DNA of 64,000 nucleotides from Sphingomonadales bacterium. Lineage in GTDB: Bacteria > Pseudomonadota > Alphaproteobacteria > Sphingomonadales > Sphingomonadaceae. How positions within the stretch are numbered: position 1 is the stretch's first letter; every line of letters starts with the position of its first letter. A program made the translations under genes and the position numbers. Below the pieces are notes generated by a model, which saw only the letters and a program-made list of their open reading frames with translations, ran no database searches and was not told where the DNA came from. The DNA lies in assembly GCA_004173185.1 (NCBI GenBank), contig SEFZ01000016.1:1-64000 (forward strand), given 5' to 3'. This document shows positions 17,439-26,517 of the stretch, one piece after another.

Positions 17439-18578
17439 ATGGCCCAAATATCTGCTCGTCGCGTTCTCCTGATCTTCGGCACACGGCCCGAAGCGATCAA
17501 ACTATTCCCCGTCATCCGCGCGCTGGCGGAAACGCCGGGCATCGATGTCCGCACCTGCGTCACCGCGCAGCATCGCGGTCTGTTAGATCAGGTGCTCGAC
17601 ATTGCCGGGCTGAAGCCGGACATTGATCTCGATCTGATGGAGCCGGGCCAGACGCTGGACCAGCTTACTGCGCGGCTGCTCACCGGCCTTGGCAGCGTGA
17701 TGGATGCCGAAAAGCCAGACCGGGTCATCGTGCAGGGTGACACCGCAACTGCGATGGTCGGCGCGCTCGCCGCTTATTACCGCAAGATTCCGGTCAGCCA
17801 TATCGAGGCAGGGCTGCGCTCGGGCGACATCTATGCGCCCTGGCCCGAGGAAGTGAATCGCCGCATCGTTGCCCCTATCGCCGACCAGCATTTCGCGCCG
17901 ACCGAGACAGCGGCCGATGCGCTGAAGCGCGAGAATATCGATCCCGCGACGATCCACGTCACCGGCAACACCGTGATCGACGCTTTGCTCGCAACACAGG
18001 CCCGCATCGCCGCCGATCCCTCGCTCGCCGCCGGGCTGGACGAGATTGCCGCGCGCTTTGCCGGCAAACGGATCGTGCTCGTCACCACCCACCGCCGCGA
18101 GAATTTCGGCGGCGGCATGGAAAGCATCGCCCGCGCGCTTGGCCGCATCGCCGACCTCGACAATGTCGCGATCCTTTTCCCGATGCATCCAAACCCCAAT
18201 GTCGTCGCGGCGATGAACGCGGTGCTGGGCGATCGCCCCAACATCGCCCGTATCGATCCGCTCGATTACCCGCATTTCATCCGCGCATTGGGCATGTGCG
18301 AGATCGTGCTCAGCGATTCGGGCGGCGTGCAGGAAGAGGCCCCTGCCCTCGGCAAGCCCGTACTGGTCATGCGCGAGACCACCGAACGCCCCGAAGGCGT
18401 GACTGCGGGCACCGCGAAACTCGTCGGCACCGATGAAAATCGCATCGTTTCCGAAATATCAACGCTCCTCCGCGATGATGCCGCCTATTCGGCAATGGCT
18501 CGCGCGCACAATCCTTTTGGCGACGGTCATGCCTCGGCACGTATCGCGGGGATTGTCGCGCATGGTTTCGGATTCTGA
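17439..18578 (+). CDS. wecB: UDP-N-acetylglucosamine 2-epimerase (non-hydrolysing)
   Basis: 379 residues. It interconverts UDP-GlcNAc and UDP-ManNAc. Family blocks: FGTRPEAIKLFPV at the start, VQGDTATAM, HIEAGLRSGD followed by PEEVNRRI, TGNTVIDAL, the HRRENFG histidine motif, and SDSGGVQEEAP near the C-terminus. Length and start agree with the family. Its end overlaps the wecC start by 17 bp, so the two steps UDP-GlcNAc to UDP-ManNAc to UDP-ManNAcA are translationally linked. Confidence 0.96.
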   Translation: MAQISARRVLLIFGTRPEAIKLFPVIRALAETPGIDVRTCVTAQHRGLLDQVLDIAGLKPDIDLDLMEPGQTLDQLTARLLTGLGSVMDAEKPDRVIVQGDTATAMVGALAAYYRKIPVSHIEAGLRSGDIYAPWPEEVNRRIVAPIADQHFAPTETAADALKRENIDPATIHVTGNTVIDALLATQARIAADPSLAAGLDEIAARFAGKRIVLVTTHRRENFGGGMESIARALGRIADLDNVAILFPMHPNPNVVAAMNAVLGDRPNIARIDPLDYPHFIRALGMCEIVLSDSGGVQEEAPALGKPVLVMRETTERPEGVTAGTAKLVGTDENRIVSEISTLLRDDAAYSAMARAHNPFGDGHASARIAGIVAHGFGF

Positions 18579-19857
18579 GCTCAAGGTCGCAGTTCTCGGC
18601 CTTGGCTATATCGGGCTTCCCACAGCAGCGGTGATCGCGCGCACCGGCGCGAACGTGCTGGGTATCGACGTCCATCAATCGGTCGTCGACACGATCAATT
18701 CGGGCAAGGTCCATATCGAGGAGATCGATCTGGACGCGCTCGTCTCGGGTGTGGTCGCGCGGGGCAATCTGCGCGCGTCGCTCCAGATCGAACCCGCCGA
18801 TGTGTTCGTCATCGCGGTGCCCACGCCGTTCCAGGAAAACCACGCCCCCGATATCGGCTATGTGCTCAAGGCCGCGACCAATGTCGCGATCGTGCTCAAG
18901 GCCGGCGACGTGGTGATCCTCGAATCCACCTCGCCCGTCGGCACCACCGAGAAGGTTGCGGAGTTGCTCGCGCAGCTGCGCCCCGATCTCAAGATCCCCG
19001 GCCATTGCACCGGAAGCGCAGATGTCGCGATCTCCTATTGCCCGGAGCGCGTCCTGCCCGGCCGCATCCTCGTCGAGCTGATCGACAATGATCGCGTCAT
19101 CGGCGGGATCACGCCGCGTTGCGCGCGCAAGGCGCTGCAATTCTATCGCCGCTTCGTGCGCGGTGCCTGCGTGACCACCACGGCCAAGGCAGCGGAGATG
19201 ACCAAGCTCAGCGAAAACGCCTTCCGCGACGTCAACATCGCCTTCGCCAACGAACTCAGCCTGATCGCCGAAAAGATGGGCGTAGATGTCTGGGAAGTCA
19301 TCCGCCTCGCCAACCGTCATCCGCGCGTCAACATCCTCTCCCCCGGCCCCGGCGTGGGCGGGCATTGCATCGCAGTCGATCCCTGGTTCCTCGTCAGCGC
19401 CGCACCCGAGCAAACCCCGCTGATCCGCACCGCGCGCGAAGTGAATGACGGAAAGACCGACCATGTGATCGCCAAGGCATCGGAGATGATCGAGGCCAAC
19501 CCCCTCGCTCGCGTCGCGTGCATGGGCCTCGCCTTCAAAGCCAATATTGACGATTTCCGCGAGAGCCCCGCGCTCAAGGTCGCGGCCGCGCTGGCCGAGC
19601 GTTTCGGCGCGCGCGTTGCGATCGTCGAGCCCTATGCCAACGAACTGCCCATCGCGTTCGACGGCACCGGCGCGACGCTAACCGATGTCGATACCGCGCT
19701 GGAAAGCTGCGATATCCTGATCCCGCTGGTCGACCATGACGTGTTTAAATCGATCCCGCTGGACGAGCGCGCCGACAAGCAAGTCTATGACACGCGCGGC
19801 ATCTGGCCCGATCAGCCGCGCACGGTTCCCGCCACGCCCCTCAGGATCGCCGTCTGA
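18562..19857 (+). CDS. wecC: UDP-N-acetyl-D-mannosamine dehydrogenase
   Basis: 431 residues from the ATG at 18562 inside the wecB end. NAD-dependent four-electron oxidation of UDP-ManNAc to UDP-ManNAcA. Seen: VLGLGYIGLPTA near residue 11, VPTPF, LESTSPVGTTEKV, CPERVLPG, SENAFRDVNIAFANE, and the catalytic Cys in GGHCIAVDPWFLV, a version typical of WecC. Its last 46 bp overlap, on the opposite strand, the 3' end of the sugar transferase gene. Confidence 0.95.
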   Translation: MVSDSELKVAVLGLGYIGLPTAAVIARTGANVLGIDVHQSVVDTINSGKVHIEEIDLDALVSGVVARGNLRASLQIEPADVFVIAVPTPFQENHAPDIGYVLKAATNVAIVLKAGDVVILESTSPVGTTEKVAELLAQLRPDLKIPGHCTGSADVAISYCPERVLPGRILVELIDNDRVIGGITPRCARKALQFYRRFVRGACVTTTAKAAEMTKLSENAFRDVNIAFANELSLIAEKMGVDVWEVIRLANRHPRVNILSPGPGVGGHCIAVDPWFLVSAAPEQTPLIRTAREVNDGKTDHVIAKASEMIEANPLARVACMGLAFKANIDDFRESPALKVAAALAERFGARVAIVEPYANELPIAFDGTGATLTDVDTALESCDILIPLVDHDVFKSIPLDERADKQVYDTRGIWPDQPRTVPATPLRIAV

Positions 19858-20537
19858 GGGCGCGGCCCGCACAGGGCCAGCAGATCGTCCTCAGCGCCAA
19901 ACGCATCCAATATTCGGGCTACGCCTGCCAAAGCGGCGTCGCGGCTGACGAAGCGCAATGCGGTGAGGCCGGCAATTCGCATATCCGCCGCTGGCCGCCC
20001 CTCAACCTGTAACAGGCCAAGCCGGCTCTTGAGCGGGCGGATCACCGCGATGTGATATGCTGCGGGATCGCCAGCGCGCGCGAGCAATTGCCCCTCGTCA
20101 AAGAACAGCAGGGAGGCAAGCCCGGTAATTCCGGGGCGCACGTCGAGCAGGCGCATCTCCTCAGGCGAATAGCGATCGACACCCGAACGCATATCCGGGC
20201 GCGGGCCGACGATCGCCATCTCCCCGCGCACCACATTCCAGAATTGCGGAATCTCGTCGATCTTGGTGCGCCGCAGCCATGCGCCGACGCGGGTGATCCG
20301 CGGATCGGCATCCGGCGCGAACCGCCCGCCGAGTCGGTCCGCACTCGCCACCATGGTACGCAGCTTGAACATCGTGAAATCGCGACCGCCGCGTCCAACG
20401 CGCGGCGCGCGGTATATCGGGGTACCGCCATCGGCCAGCCAGATCGCCAGCATCGTCGCGAGCAGCAACGGCAACGCAAGCAGGAGAACCAGCAGCGCGG
20501 CGCAGATTTCGAACAAGCGGGCGGCGGCGCGATCCAT
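19812..20537 (-). CDS. Undecaprenyl-phosphate sugar phosphotransferase (initiating enzyme)
   Basis: 241 residues from the ATG at 20537. This is the short form of the bacterial sugar transferase family (polyprenyl-phosphate hexose-1-phosphate transferases): one N-terminal hydrophobic hairpin (about residues 8-30) and a cytosolic catalytic domain. Motifs: TMFKLRTMVASAD, LRRTKIDEIPQFWNV, GEMAIVGPRPD and PGITG. Such enzymes load the first sugar-1-phosphate on the lipid carrier for EPS or O-antigen units. The C-terminal ~50 residues after the conserved core are unusual. The gene ends inside wecC on the other strand, and starts 40 bp after the M48 gene, likely in one transcript with it. Confidence 0.9.
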   Translation of the reverse strand: MDRAAARLFEICAALLVLLLALPLLLATMLAIWLADGGTPIYRAPRVGRGGRDFTMFKLRTMVASADRLGGRFAPDADPRITRVGAWLRRTKIDEIPQFWNVVRGEMAIVGPRPDMRSGVDRYSPEEMRLLDVRPGITGLASLLFFDEGQLLARAGDPAAYHIAVIRPLKSRLGLLQVEGRPAADMRIAGLTALRFVSRDAALAGVARILDAFGAEDDLLALCGPRPQTAILRGVAGTVRG

Positions 20538-20577
20538 CGCGAACAGGGTTAACCCGCCGATAACGAAGCGAGCAAGC

Positions 20578-21642
20578 TCAGCGGTGGCGAACGAGCAGCT
20601 TTTCCCAATTTCCGTCGAGCGCGATCTCGCGATCCGCAAGGATCGCCGGGGTGATCGGCCGAGCCGAGATGGTGTCGATCTTGGCGATCTCCGCTTCCAG
20701 CGTCGCGATACGGTCGCGCCAGGCTGGGTGCGAGCGGCTGCGCAGGATGCCACCCGCCTTGCTCGGCCCGAACTTCTGCCAGAACGCAATCGTCGCGCGC
20801 ACCGGATAATTGGCGTTGGCCATGAAATAGATGCCCAGAATATCGGCCTGAAGCTCGGTCTGGCGGAAATATTTCACACTCTTGCCGAAGCCCGAGAGCA
20901 TCCCGAAGCTCACGCCGCGCACCTCCAGCTTCTCGCGATGATGCAGCACGTTATGGGCGAATTCATGCGCCATCACTGCGGCAAGCTGTTCCTCGGGATA
21001 TTCCTCGACGAAGCGCGAGCCGATCTGGACCATCGTGCCGTCGGCCGAAGCGCCCCAATCGTCGGCAATCCGCATCTCGAACCGTGATTTGCACACCGGC
21101 ACCGGCTGGAGCGTCACGCGTATCGGCGCGCCCGCGCGGATCGCCTCGATCTCGATCGGCACGTCCACGGGCAAGGCAGCGATGGCAAGCTGCGCCGCGA
21201 CCAGCCGATCGGTGCTCGACGGCTTGCCGGATAGTGCCGCGATTTCGACCGAACCGACACGGACGAGCGAATCGTCCGCCTTCAATCCCGCGCGCTCCGC
21301 AGGCGTTCCCGGCACCACGCCTTCAATCGCGACCGGAGTCGCGAAGCCGAAATGCTTACGCGCAGCTTCAAGCGCGCTGGTATCGAACTGATCGAGCGTA
21401 TGGAGCTGGATCCCCGTTCCGGGCTCGAGCCGGTCGCACAATGCCGCGTTGCTCGATGCGAGTCGCCAGCCCACTGCTGCGACCTTCATGTCTGCCTGGC
21501 GCACCCCCTCGAACAGGTTCGGGTCGTCTCCCGCCTGCCCGATCATTGCATCCGCCGACCCGAAGGCGAGAAGGAACGCCCCCGCGCCAGCGCCGGCAAA
21601 GCGAACCGCGCGGCGGAAAACACGAGCGAAGTGAAAGTCCAT
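20578..21642 (-). CDS. M48 family metalloprotease with PDZ domain
   Basis: 354 residues with an N-terminal hydrophobic signal segment (about 12-32). A PDZ-like domain lies around residues 98-180 (GVVPGTPAERAGLKADD). The zinc peptidase site is HEFAHNVLHH (HExxH), with the third ligand Glu in QTELQADILG, an M48 pattern. Later SHPAWRDRIATLE is also typical of M48B/C quality-control proteases. Likely periplasmic or membrane-associated, possibly degrading misassembled envelope proteins. Upstream of the sugar transferase on the same strand. Confidence 0.88.
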   Translation of the reverse strand: MDFHFARVFRRAVRFAGAGAGAFLLAFGSADAMIGQAGDDPNLFEGVRQADMKVAAVGWRLASSNAALCDRLEPGTGIQLHTLDQFDTSALEAARKHFGFATPVAIEGVVPGTPAERAGLKADDSLVRVGSVEIAALSGKPSSTDRLVAAQLAIAALPVDVPIEIEAIRAGAPIRVTLQPVPVCKSRFEMRIADDWGASADGTMVQIGSRFVEEYPEEQLAAVMAHEFAHNVLHHREKLEVRGVSFGMLSGFGKSVKYFRQTELQADILGIYFMANANYPVRATIAFWQKFGPSKAGGILRSRSHPAWRDRIATLEAEIAKIDTISARPITPAILADREIALDGNWEKLLVRHR

Positions 21643-22091
21643 TCCTCGGTATTAGCCCCGTCCACCCCGCCCAGACAATGCGCGTCTTCTACGACGCCGT
21701 GTGCGACAGTTTTCGCGAGTTGCTCGCAGGTGCACAATCGAAGCGATCCCGAAACAGGGCCGCTCTCTTATGCGCAGCTTTCGACCGAACTGGTGTGGAT
21801 CGCGCGTAACCCCCGACAAACCCGAAAAACATTCAATTCAACGCAGAAGGGCAGGCTTAACCACTTGGCGATAGAGGAGGCCAAGGCTACACATCTGTTC
21901 GCGTCTGCGGCACGACATTTTTTTGGCGCCGATGCGAAAATCTCGGGGATACCCTGGATGAGTGTTGCGTTACGGCAACGGCAGGAAGTTCTTGTCGAAG
22001 TCGAGATCTTTCGGATGTTGCTGTCAGATCGCTCCTATGCCATAGGCGCAGTCTGACGAGATTTCTGAACTCGAAGAGGGAGTAATAATAA
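21643..22091. other. 449 bp intergenic stretch between M48 and small-protein genes
   Basis: It lies between divergent genes. A plus-strand frame of 234 residues starts in the M48 gene and runs to 22056, but it is antisense to M48, lacks motifs and has no ribosome site. The segment 21820-22070 is somewhat AT-richer and presumably holds the promoter of the small-protein gene. Its ribosome site GAGGGAG lies at about 22075-22081. Nothing else is recognised. Confidence 0.55.
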
Positions 22092-22319
22092 ATGTTGGCT
22101 AAGCTTTTCACAGCCGCTGCCGTCGCCTCGCTGGCGGCGACCCCGGTTCTCGCGAACCCCGCTTCGTCGCTTTCGCTGTCGAAGGCGCGTGCGGCAACCA
22201 GCGGCAAGAAGTCGAATGAGCTCGCTCCGGCGGTCCTCATCGGCGTGCTCGCGACTGTCGCAATCGTTGGCGGCGCAGTTGTTCTCGCGAACAACGACGA
22301 TACCCCCGATAGCCCGTAA
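22092..22319 (+). CDS. Small exported membrane protein, unknown function
   Basis: 75 residues. An N-terminal signal peptide (MLAKLFTAAAVASLAATPVLA) is followed by a short basic Ser/Ala stretch (SLSKARAATSGKKS) and one strong hydrophobic helix (about residues 45-66), ending in an acidic NNDDTPDSP tail. A good ribosome site and a clean terminator make it a real single-gene unit. Proteins of this make-up are common in sphingomonads without assigned function. It could be a small envelope stress or EPS accessory protein, but nothing in the sequence says so. Confidence 0.8.
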   Translation: MLAKLFTAAAVASLAATPVLANPASSLSLSKARAATSGKKSNELAPAVLIGVLATVAIVGGAVVLANNDDTPDSP

Positions 22320-22346
22320 GCTTTACGCTTAAGGTTACGAGTTCAA

Positions 22347-22378
22347 GTGGCGGTCGGAAACGGCCGCCACTTTTGTTT
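22347..22378 (+). terminator. Rho-independent terminator
   Basis: GTGGCGG (22347-22353) pairs with CCGCCAC (22364-22370), with a short inner pairing TCGG/ACGG region and the T-rich tail TTTTGTTT. It is 28 bases after the stop of the small exported protein gene. Confidence 0.9.
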
Positions 22379-22455
22379 CCGGGCATCCTTGCCCTTTCAG
22401 CTTGCCATCAGCGGACAATCAAATCGCTAGCGGGCGAATTACTTCGGTTGAGATT

Positions 22456-23226
22456 ATGTTGCGCAAGCTGTTCTCATTGGGCCGAAATGTCGCGCGAGCG
22501 GCGCCGGCAGGCACAATCCCACCGGGGCAGCGCCTGTATGTGATCGGCGATATTCACGGTCGGTTCGACCTGCTTGAGACCTTGCTGGAACGGATCGATG
22601 CCGACGACGCCGGACGCTCGTCCGCTGAAACAGCGCTTCTGTTCCTGGGCGACCTGGTCGACCGCGGTCCGCAGTCCGCACAAGTTGTCGAGCGGCTCCT
22701 CCAGCTGAGCCTGACCAAGCCTGCCACGCGATTTCTTCTCGGGAACCACGAGGAGGTTTTTCTCGCCTCGCTGTCGGGCGATGTTCAGGCATTCAAGTTC
22801 TTCACGCGCATCGGAGGCCGCGAGACGGTTCTCAGCTACGGCATTTCGGAAGAGCAGTATCGCGAACTCGATTATGCGGAGTTGCTGGATTGGTTCATTT
22901 CCAATGTGCCAGCAGATCATCGCGCTTTCCTTGAACGCTTCGAAGACATGATCATCGTTGGCGACTATGCCTTCGTACACGCCGGCATCGCGCCGGGCAC
23001 GTCCCTAGCGCAGCAGAAGGTTGGCGATCTACGCTGGATCCGGGGGCCTTTCCTGGAGCATCACGGACCACTCGAGAAAATCATCGTGCATGGTCATACG
23101 ATCTCGCCGGCGGTGGAGATCAGGCCTCATCGCATCGGACTAGATACCGGCGCCTATTCGTCGGGGAATTTGACTGCGATGGCTTTCGAGGCGGACCGGC
23201 GCTGGGTGCTGGACACGTCTGTCTAG
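22456..23226 (+). CDS. Metallophosphoesterase of the serine/threonine phosphatase (PPP) type
   Basis: 256 residues from the ATG at 22456. The dinuclear metal site signatures occur in order: GDIHGRFD (about residues 31-38), GDLVDRGP, GNHEEVF, HAGIAPG and HGHTI. This is the pattern of bacterial PPP phosphatases related to PrpA/PrpB and of diadenosine tetraphosphatases. Target is unknown; it could act on phosphoproteins or nucleotides. It lies alone between a terminator and the RTX gene, 94 bp apart. There is no signal peptide, so it is cytosolic. Confidence 0.9.
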   Translation: MLRKLFSLGRNVARAAPAGTIPPGQRLYVIGDIHGRFDLLETLLERIDADDAGRSSAETALLFLGDLVDRGPQSAQVVERLLQLSLTKPATRFLLGNHEEVFLASLSGDVQAFKFFTRIGGRETVLSYGISEEQYRELDYAELLDWFISNVPADHRAFLERFEDMIIVGDYAFVHAGIAPGTSLAQQKVGDLRWIRGPFLEHHGPLEKIIVHGHTISPAVEIRPHRIGLDTGAYSSGNLTAMAFEADRRWVLDTSV

Positions 23227-23289
23227 ACGCCCATATCCCGCAGTTTTTGGTAAAAGGTATGCCTTGACCATCTGGATAGTATAAGCTTG

Positions 23290-23303
23290 ACCTTATCTAA
23301 GGT
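23290..23303. promoter_or_regulatory. Small palindrome upstream of the RTX gene
   Basis: ACCTTATCTAAGGT is a 6 bp inverted repeat with a 2-base centre, 17 bases before the RTX start codon. A related AAGG/CCTT pair sits near 23254-23265. It could be an operator or a leader hairpin; no regulator is known. Confidence 0.3.
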
Positions 23304-23320
23304 TTTCTAGGACTTTTCCC

Positions 23321-26300
23321 ATGGCCCAGATCACGCTCACCGGTGGCAACGATATCATCATTGCCCAAAGCTCCAATACCTACACATTGGGTCTCGGCCG
23401 AGACACCGTGGTCATGCCGATTTCGCTTAGCAGTATAATCATAACCGATTTCAAGCCCGGCGCTGGCGGCGATATGTTGTTTATCGAGCCGCTTAGCACC
23501 AATACATTAACGTTCTACCAAAACGGTGCGAATACGGTCATCGTTAGCGGCACAAACATTTACGGATTTACGCTGGTTACCCTGATGGGTGTTCAGATAT
23601 CGCAACTGACCGCAGATAATTTCTCCGGCATGCTCATCCCCAATATTGAGACTACCGTGGAGCCAGATGCCACGGTGAGTGGCGGATCGAGCGGTGAGAT
23701 CCTGGTTGGTGGTAGCGGCAACGACGTTATCTTCGGCCTTGGCGGCAATGATCAGCTTTTTGGCGGGGCGGGCAATGACCGGCTGGAAGGCGGCGACGGC
23801 GACGATTTCCTGTATGGCTCCAATGGCGACGACACGCTGTTCGGCGGGGATGGCGCGGACACGCTGATGGGCGGCTATGGCAACGACACGCTCGATGCTG
23901 GCGCAGGCTTCAACGTCTTGGTCGATGGAGGCTTTGGCGACGACATCATCACCGATTCGGGCGATGGTTCTATGGTGATAAAGGGCGGCGCTGGAAGCGA
24001 TACGATCACGGTAACGCGCGCGCCGGGTGCGGTGGCGGGCACGATCTTGCTGGATGCCGGCGATGGCTCGGGCACCATTACCTATAATGGTGGCGAGCGC
24101 AGACTCGATACGGTGAACGTGGTTTGGCTAGATATCGCTGTGTCTCCTTTCCGCGTTTACTCGACTTCGGTGACAAATTTGACCGGCGCCGCAAGCGTGT
24201 CGTTCGTCAGCACGAACTTAAATGACCGCATATCGCTCGATAGCGGCGGGTTGCTGCAGATGGGTGTCGGTAAGGACGAGATTAATCTGACCGGGGCGTG
24301 GGACTATGCGGGTACCCTGCTCACCGTGACCAAGAAGGAGTCGTCGGACCAGAAGAATTCGGAGGCGCTGCAGATCAATCCGCAAGGGTTCCTGCAGGCA
24401 GTGGCTTCGACATGGGATCCAGCAGCCAACCCCTTCTCCGGCGAGTTCCTGCGCCTCGTGCAAAAGGGCGGCACCTATTATCTGCAAGTCGATGTCGATG
24501 GTACCGCGAATGGCAAAAATTTCGTGGACTTCGTCAGCCTGACCAACCTCAACCTCGTGACGTTCGGCACGTGGGACTATGGCCGCGTTACCATTCTCGG
24601 AACGCCCGGCGACGACACGCTAAAGGGCCCGGAGCCGAAAACGGCGCTTGAAGGCGGTGCCGGTAACGACAAGCTCTATGGCGGCGGCTACGATGATTTG
24701 ATCGACGGCGGCGACGGCGACGATCTGGCCTTTGGCGAACCAGGCAACGATTATATCTTCATGGGCGCCGGCAAGGACGAAATCTACGGCGGCTATGGCA
24801 ATGATATGCTCTTTGGTCAGGATGGCGACGACCTTATCAACGGCGGCCCCGGCAGCGACTATATCGAAGGTGGCGAGGGCAACGACTATCTCATCGGCGG
24901 CGAGGGCGGCGGCGACCGGATCTATGGCGAGGGCGGCAACGACCAGATCTTCGGTTCGGGAATCATCGGCGGCGGCGATGGCGACGATTATGTCGAAGCC
25001 AGTGGCGGCAACAATTTCATCTATGGCGGCAACGGCAGCGATCATTTGCTGAGCGGTGCGGGCAACGATCAGATATTCGGCGAGGCCGGCAATGACACCA
25101 TCGGCAGCGGCGGCGGCGACGATTATGTCGATGGCGGCGAAGGCGACGACTATATCTATGCCGGCGCCGGTGCCGATCGCATCATCGGTGCGGCGGGTGC
25201 CGATCAGCTCTATGGCGAGGCCGGAGCCGATGTGATCACCGGCGACGACGGCGACGATTTCATCGATGGCGGGGCCGACAACGACCTCATCTCGGGCGGC
25301 GCGGGCAACGACAATATCATCGGTGGTCTCGGCAACGACAGCCTCTTTGGCGATGCGGGTCTGGACTCGCTGTCCGGCGGTGACGGCGACGACCTGATCG
25401 ATGGCGGCGCCGAGGCCGATGTAATCGATGGCGGCGCGGGCAAGGATTCTCTCTATGGTGGCGCAGGCAATGACTCGATTGTCGGCGGTGACGGCGATGA
25501 TCTGATCGAGGGTGGCGAAGGCGACGACGTGATCGATGGGGGCGCAGGCGCCGATCGGATCGCAGGCGGCGCCGGAAGCGACAATATCGCTGGTGGCAGC
25601 GGCAATGATGTCATTTACGGTGAGGCCGGCCAGGATTTGCTATCCGGCGGCGATGGCGACGACGTGATCGGCGGAGGTGACGATGTCGATCTGATCGATG
25701 GTGGTGCCGGTAAGGACTATATCTTCGCGGGCGCAGGCAATGATCAGGTTTTCGGCGGCAATGGCGATGACCAGATCTATGGCGAGGATGGCGATGACCT
25801 GATCGGCGACGGCGACGGCAACGACCTGATCGATGGCGGCGCCGGCAAAGACTATGTCTACGGCGGCATCGGCAACGACACGATATATGGCGGAGCCGAT
25901 GACGATCTGCTCTTCGGCGAAGATGGCGACGACAAGATCGGTGGCGGTTCGGGCGCCGACTATATCGATGGCGGCAAGGGTGCTGACTATCTGTATGGCG
26001 AGGACGGCGCCGACCGGATCATCGGCAATTCCGGCGACGACCAGCTTTTCGGTCAGGGCGGCAATGACGTCATCACCGGCGACGACGGCAACGACTATAT
26101 CGATGGCGGCGACGGCGACGATTATCTGTTCGGCGGTTCAGGCCAGGATGTGCTTATCGGCGGAGCAGGAGCAGACAAATTCCTGTTCGCCGCACCGCTT
26201 ATCTTGCTGAACTATCAGCAGATACTCGACTTCACGTCCGGTACCGACAAGGTATTGCTGGATCACAATTTCTTTGCCGGCATGTCGTCCGGTGCGCTTG

Positions 26301-26479
26301 CCGCCAGCGCGTTCGCGACCGGCAATGTCGCAACCGATGCCGACGATCGGATCATGTACGATACGACCAGCGGCGCCCTATACTTCGACCCGGATGGAAC
26401 TGGCGCCGCCGCTGCGGTTCAGTTCGGCGCTCTGACTCCCGGGCTGACACTGAACGCAGCCGATTTCTCTGTGGTCTAA
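23321..26479 (+). CDS. Large RTX (hemolysin-type) calcium-binding protein
   Basis: 1052 residues, no signal peptide. After a ~115-residue beta-rich start there is a short block of GGxGxDxLx nonapeptides (about residues 120-230), then a non-repeat domain (about 230-425) and a very long RTX block (about 427-955, of the order of 55 nonapeptides). These bind Ca2+ in parallel beta-rolls outside the cell. The last ~95 residues, rich in Ala, Phe, Asp with the ending LNAADFSVV, look like a type I secretion signal. No catalytic motif was recognised, so it may be an adhesin, S-layer-like or EPS-associated protein. No type I exporter is in the window. Its end faces virB11. Confidence 0.93.
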   Translation: MAQITLTGGNDIIIAQSSNTYTLGLGRDTVVMPISLSSIIITDFKPGAGGDMLFIEPLSTNTLTFYQNGANTVIVSGTNIYGFTLVTLMGVQISQLTADNFSGMLIPNIETTVEPDATVSGGSSGEILVGGSGNDVIFGLGGNDQLFGGAGNDRLEGGDGDDFLYGSNGDDTLFGGDGADTLMGGYGNDTLDAGAGFNVLVDGGFGDDIITDSGDGSMVIKGGAGSDTITVTRAPGAVAGTILLDAGDGSGTITYNGGERRLDTVNVVWLDIAVSPFRVYSTSVTNLTGAASVSFVSTNLNDRISLDSGGLLQMGVGKDEINLTGAWDYAGTLLTVTKKESSDQKNSEALQINPQGFLQAVASTWDPAANPFSGEFLRLVQKGGTYYLQVDVDGTANGKNFVDFVSLTNLNLVTFGTWDYGRVTILGTPGDDTLKGPEPKTALEGGAGNDKLYGGGYDDLIDGGDGDDLAFGEPGNDYIFMGAGKDEIYGGYGNDMLFGQDGDDLINGGPGSDYIEGGEGNDYLIGGEGGGDRIYGEGGNDQIFGSGIIGGGDGDDYVEASGGNNFIYGGNGSDHLLSGAGNDQIFGEAGNDTIGSGGGDDYVDGGEGDDYIYAGAGADRIIGAAGADQLYGEAGADVITGDDGDDFIDGGADNDLISGGAGNDNIIGGLGNDSLFGDAGLDSLSGGDGDDLIDGGAEADVIDGGAGKDSLYGGAGNDSIVGGDGDDLIEGGEGDDVIDGGAGADRIAGGAGSDNIAGGSGNDVIYGEAGQDLLSGGDGDDVIGGGDDVDLIDGGAGKDYIFAGAGNDQVFGGNGDDQIYGEDGDDLIGDGDGNDLIDGGAGKDYVYGGIGNDTIYGGADDDLLFGEDGDDKIGGGSGADYIDGGKGADYLYGEDGADRIIGNSGDDQLFGQGGNDVITGDDGNDYIDGGDGDDYLFGGSGQDVLIGGAGADKFLFAAPLILLNYQQILDFTSGTDKVLLDHNFFAGMSSGALAASAFATGNVATDADDRIMYDTTSGALYFDPDGTGAAAAVQFGALTPGLTLNAADFSVV

Positions 26480-26517
26480 TTGTCAGGGGTTCCCGGACGG
26501 CGTTGGCTGGAGGCGTC

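Noticed and set aside
21352..22056. A 234-codon plus-strand frame starting inside the M48 gene
   Set aside because: It is antisense to a real gene for almost half its length and has no motif, ribosome site or family resemblance.
24601..26190. Dense short DNA repeats that could suggest a CRISPR or satellite array
   Set aside because: The period is about 27 bases with continuous coding for GGxGxDxLx nonapeptides; there are no unique spacers between constant repeats.
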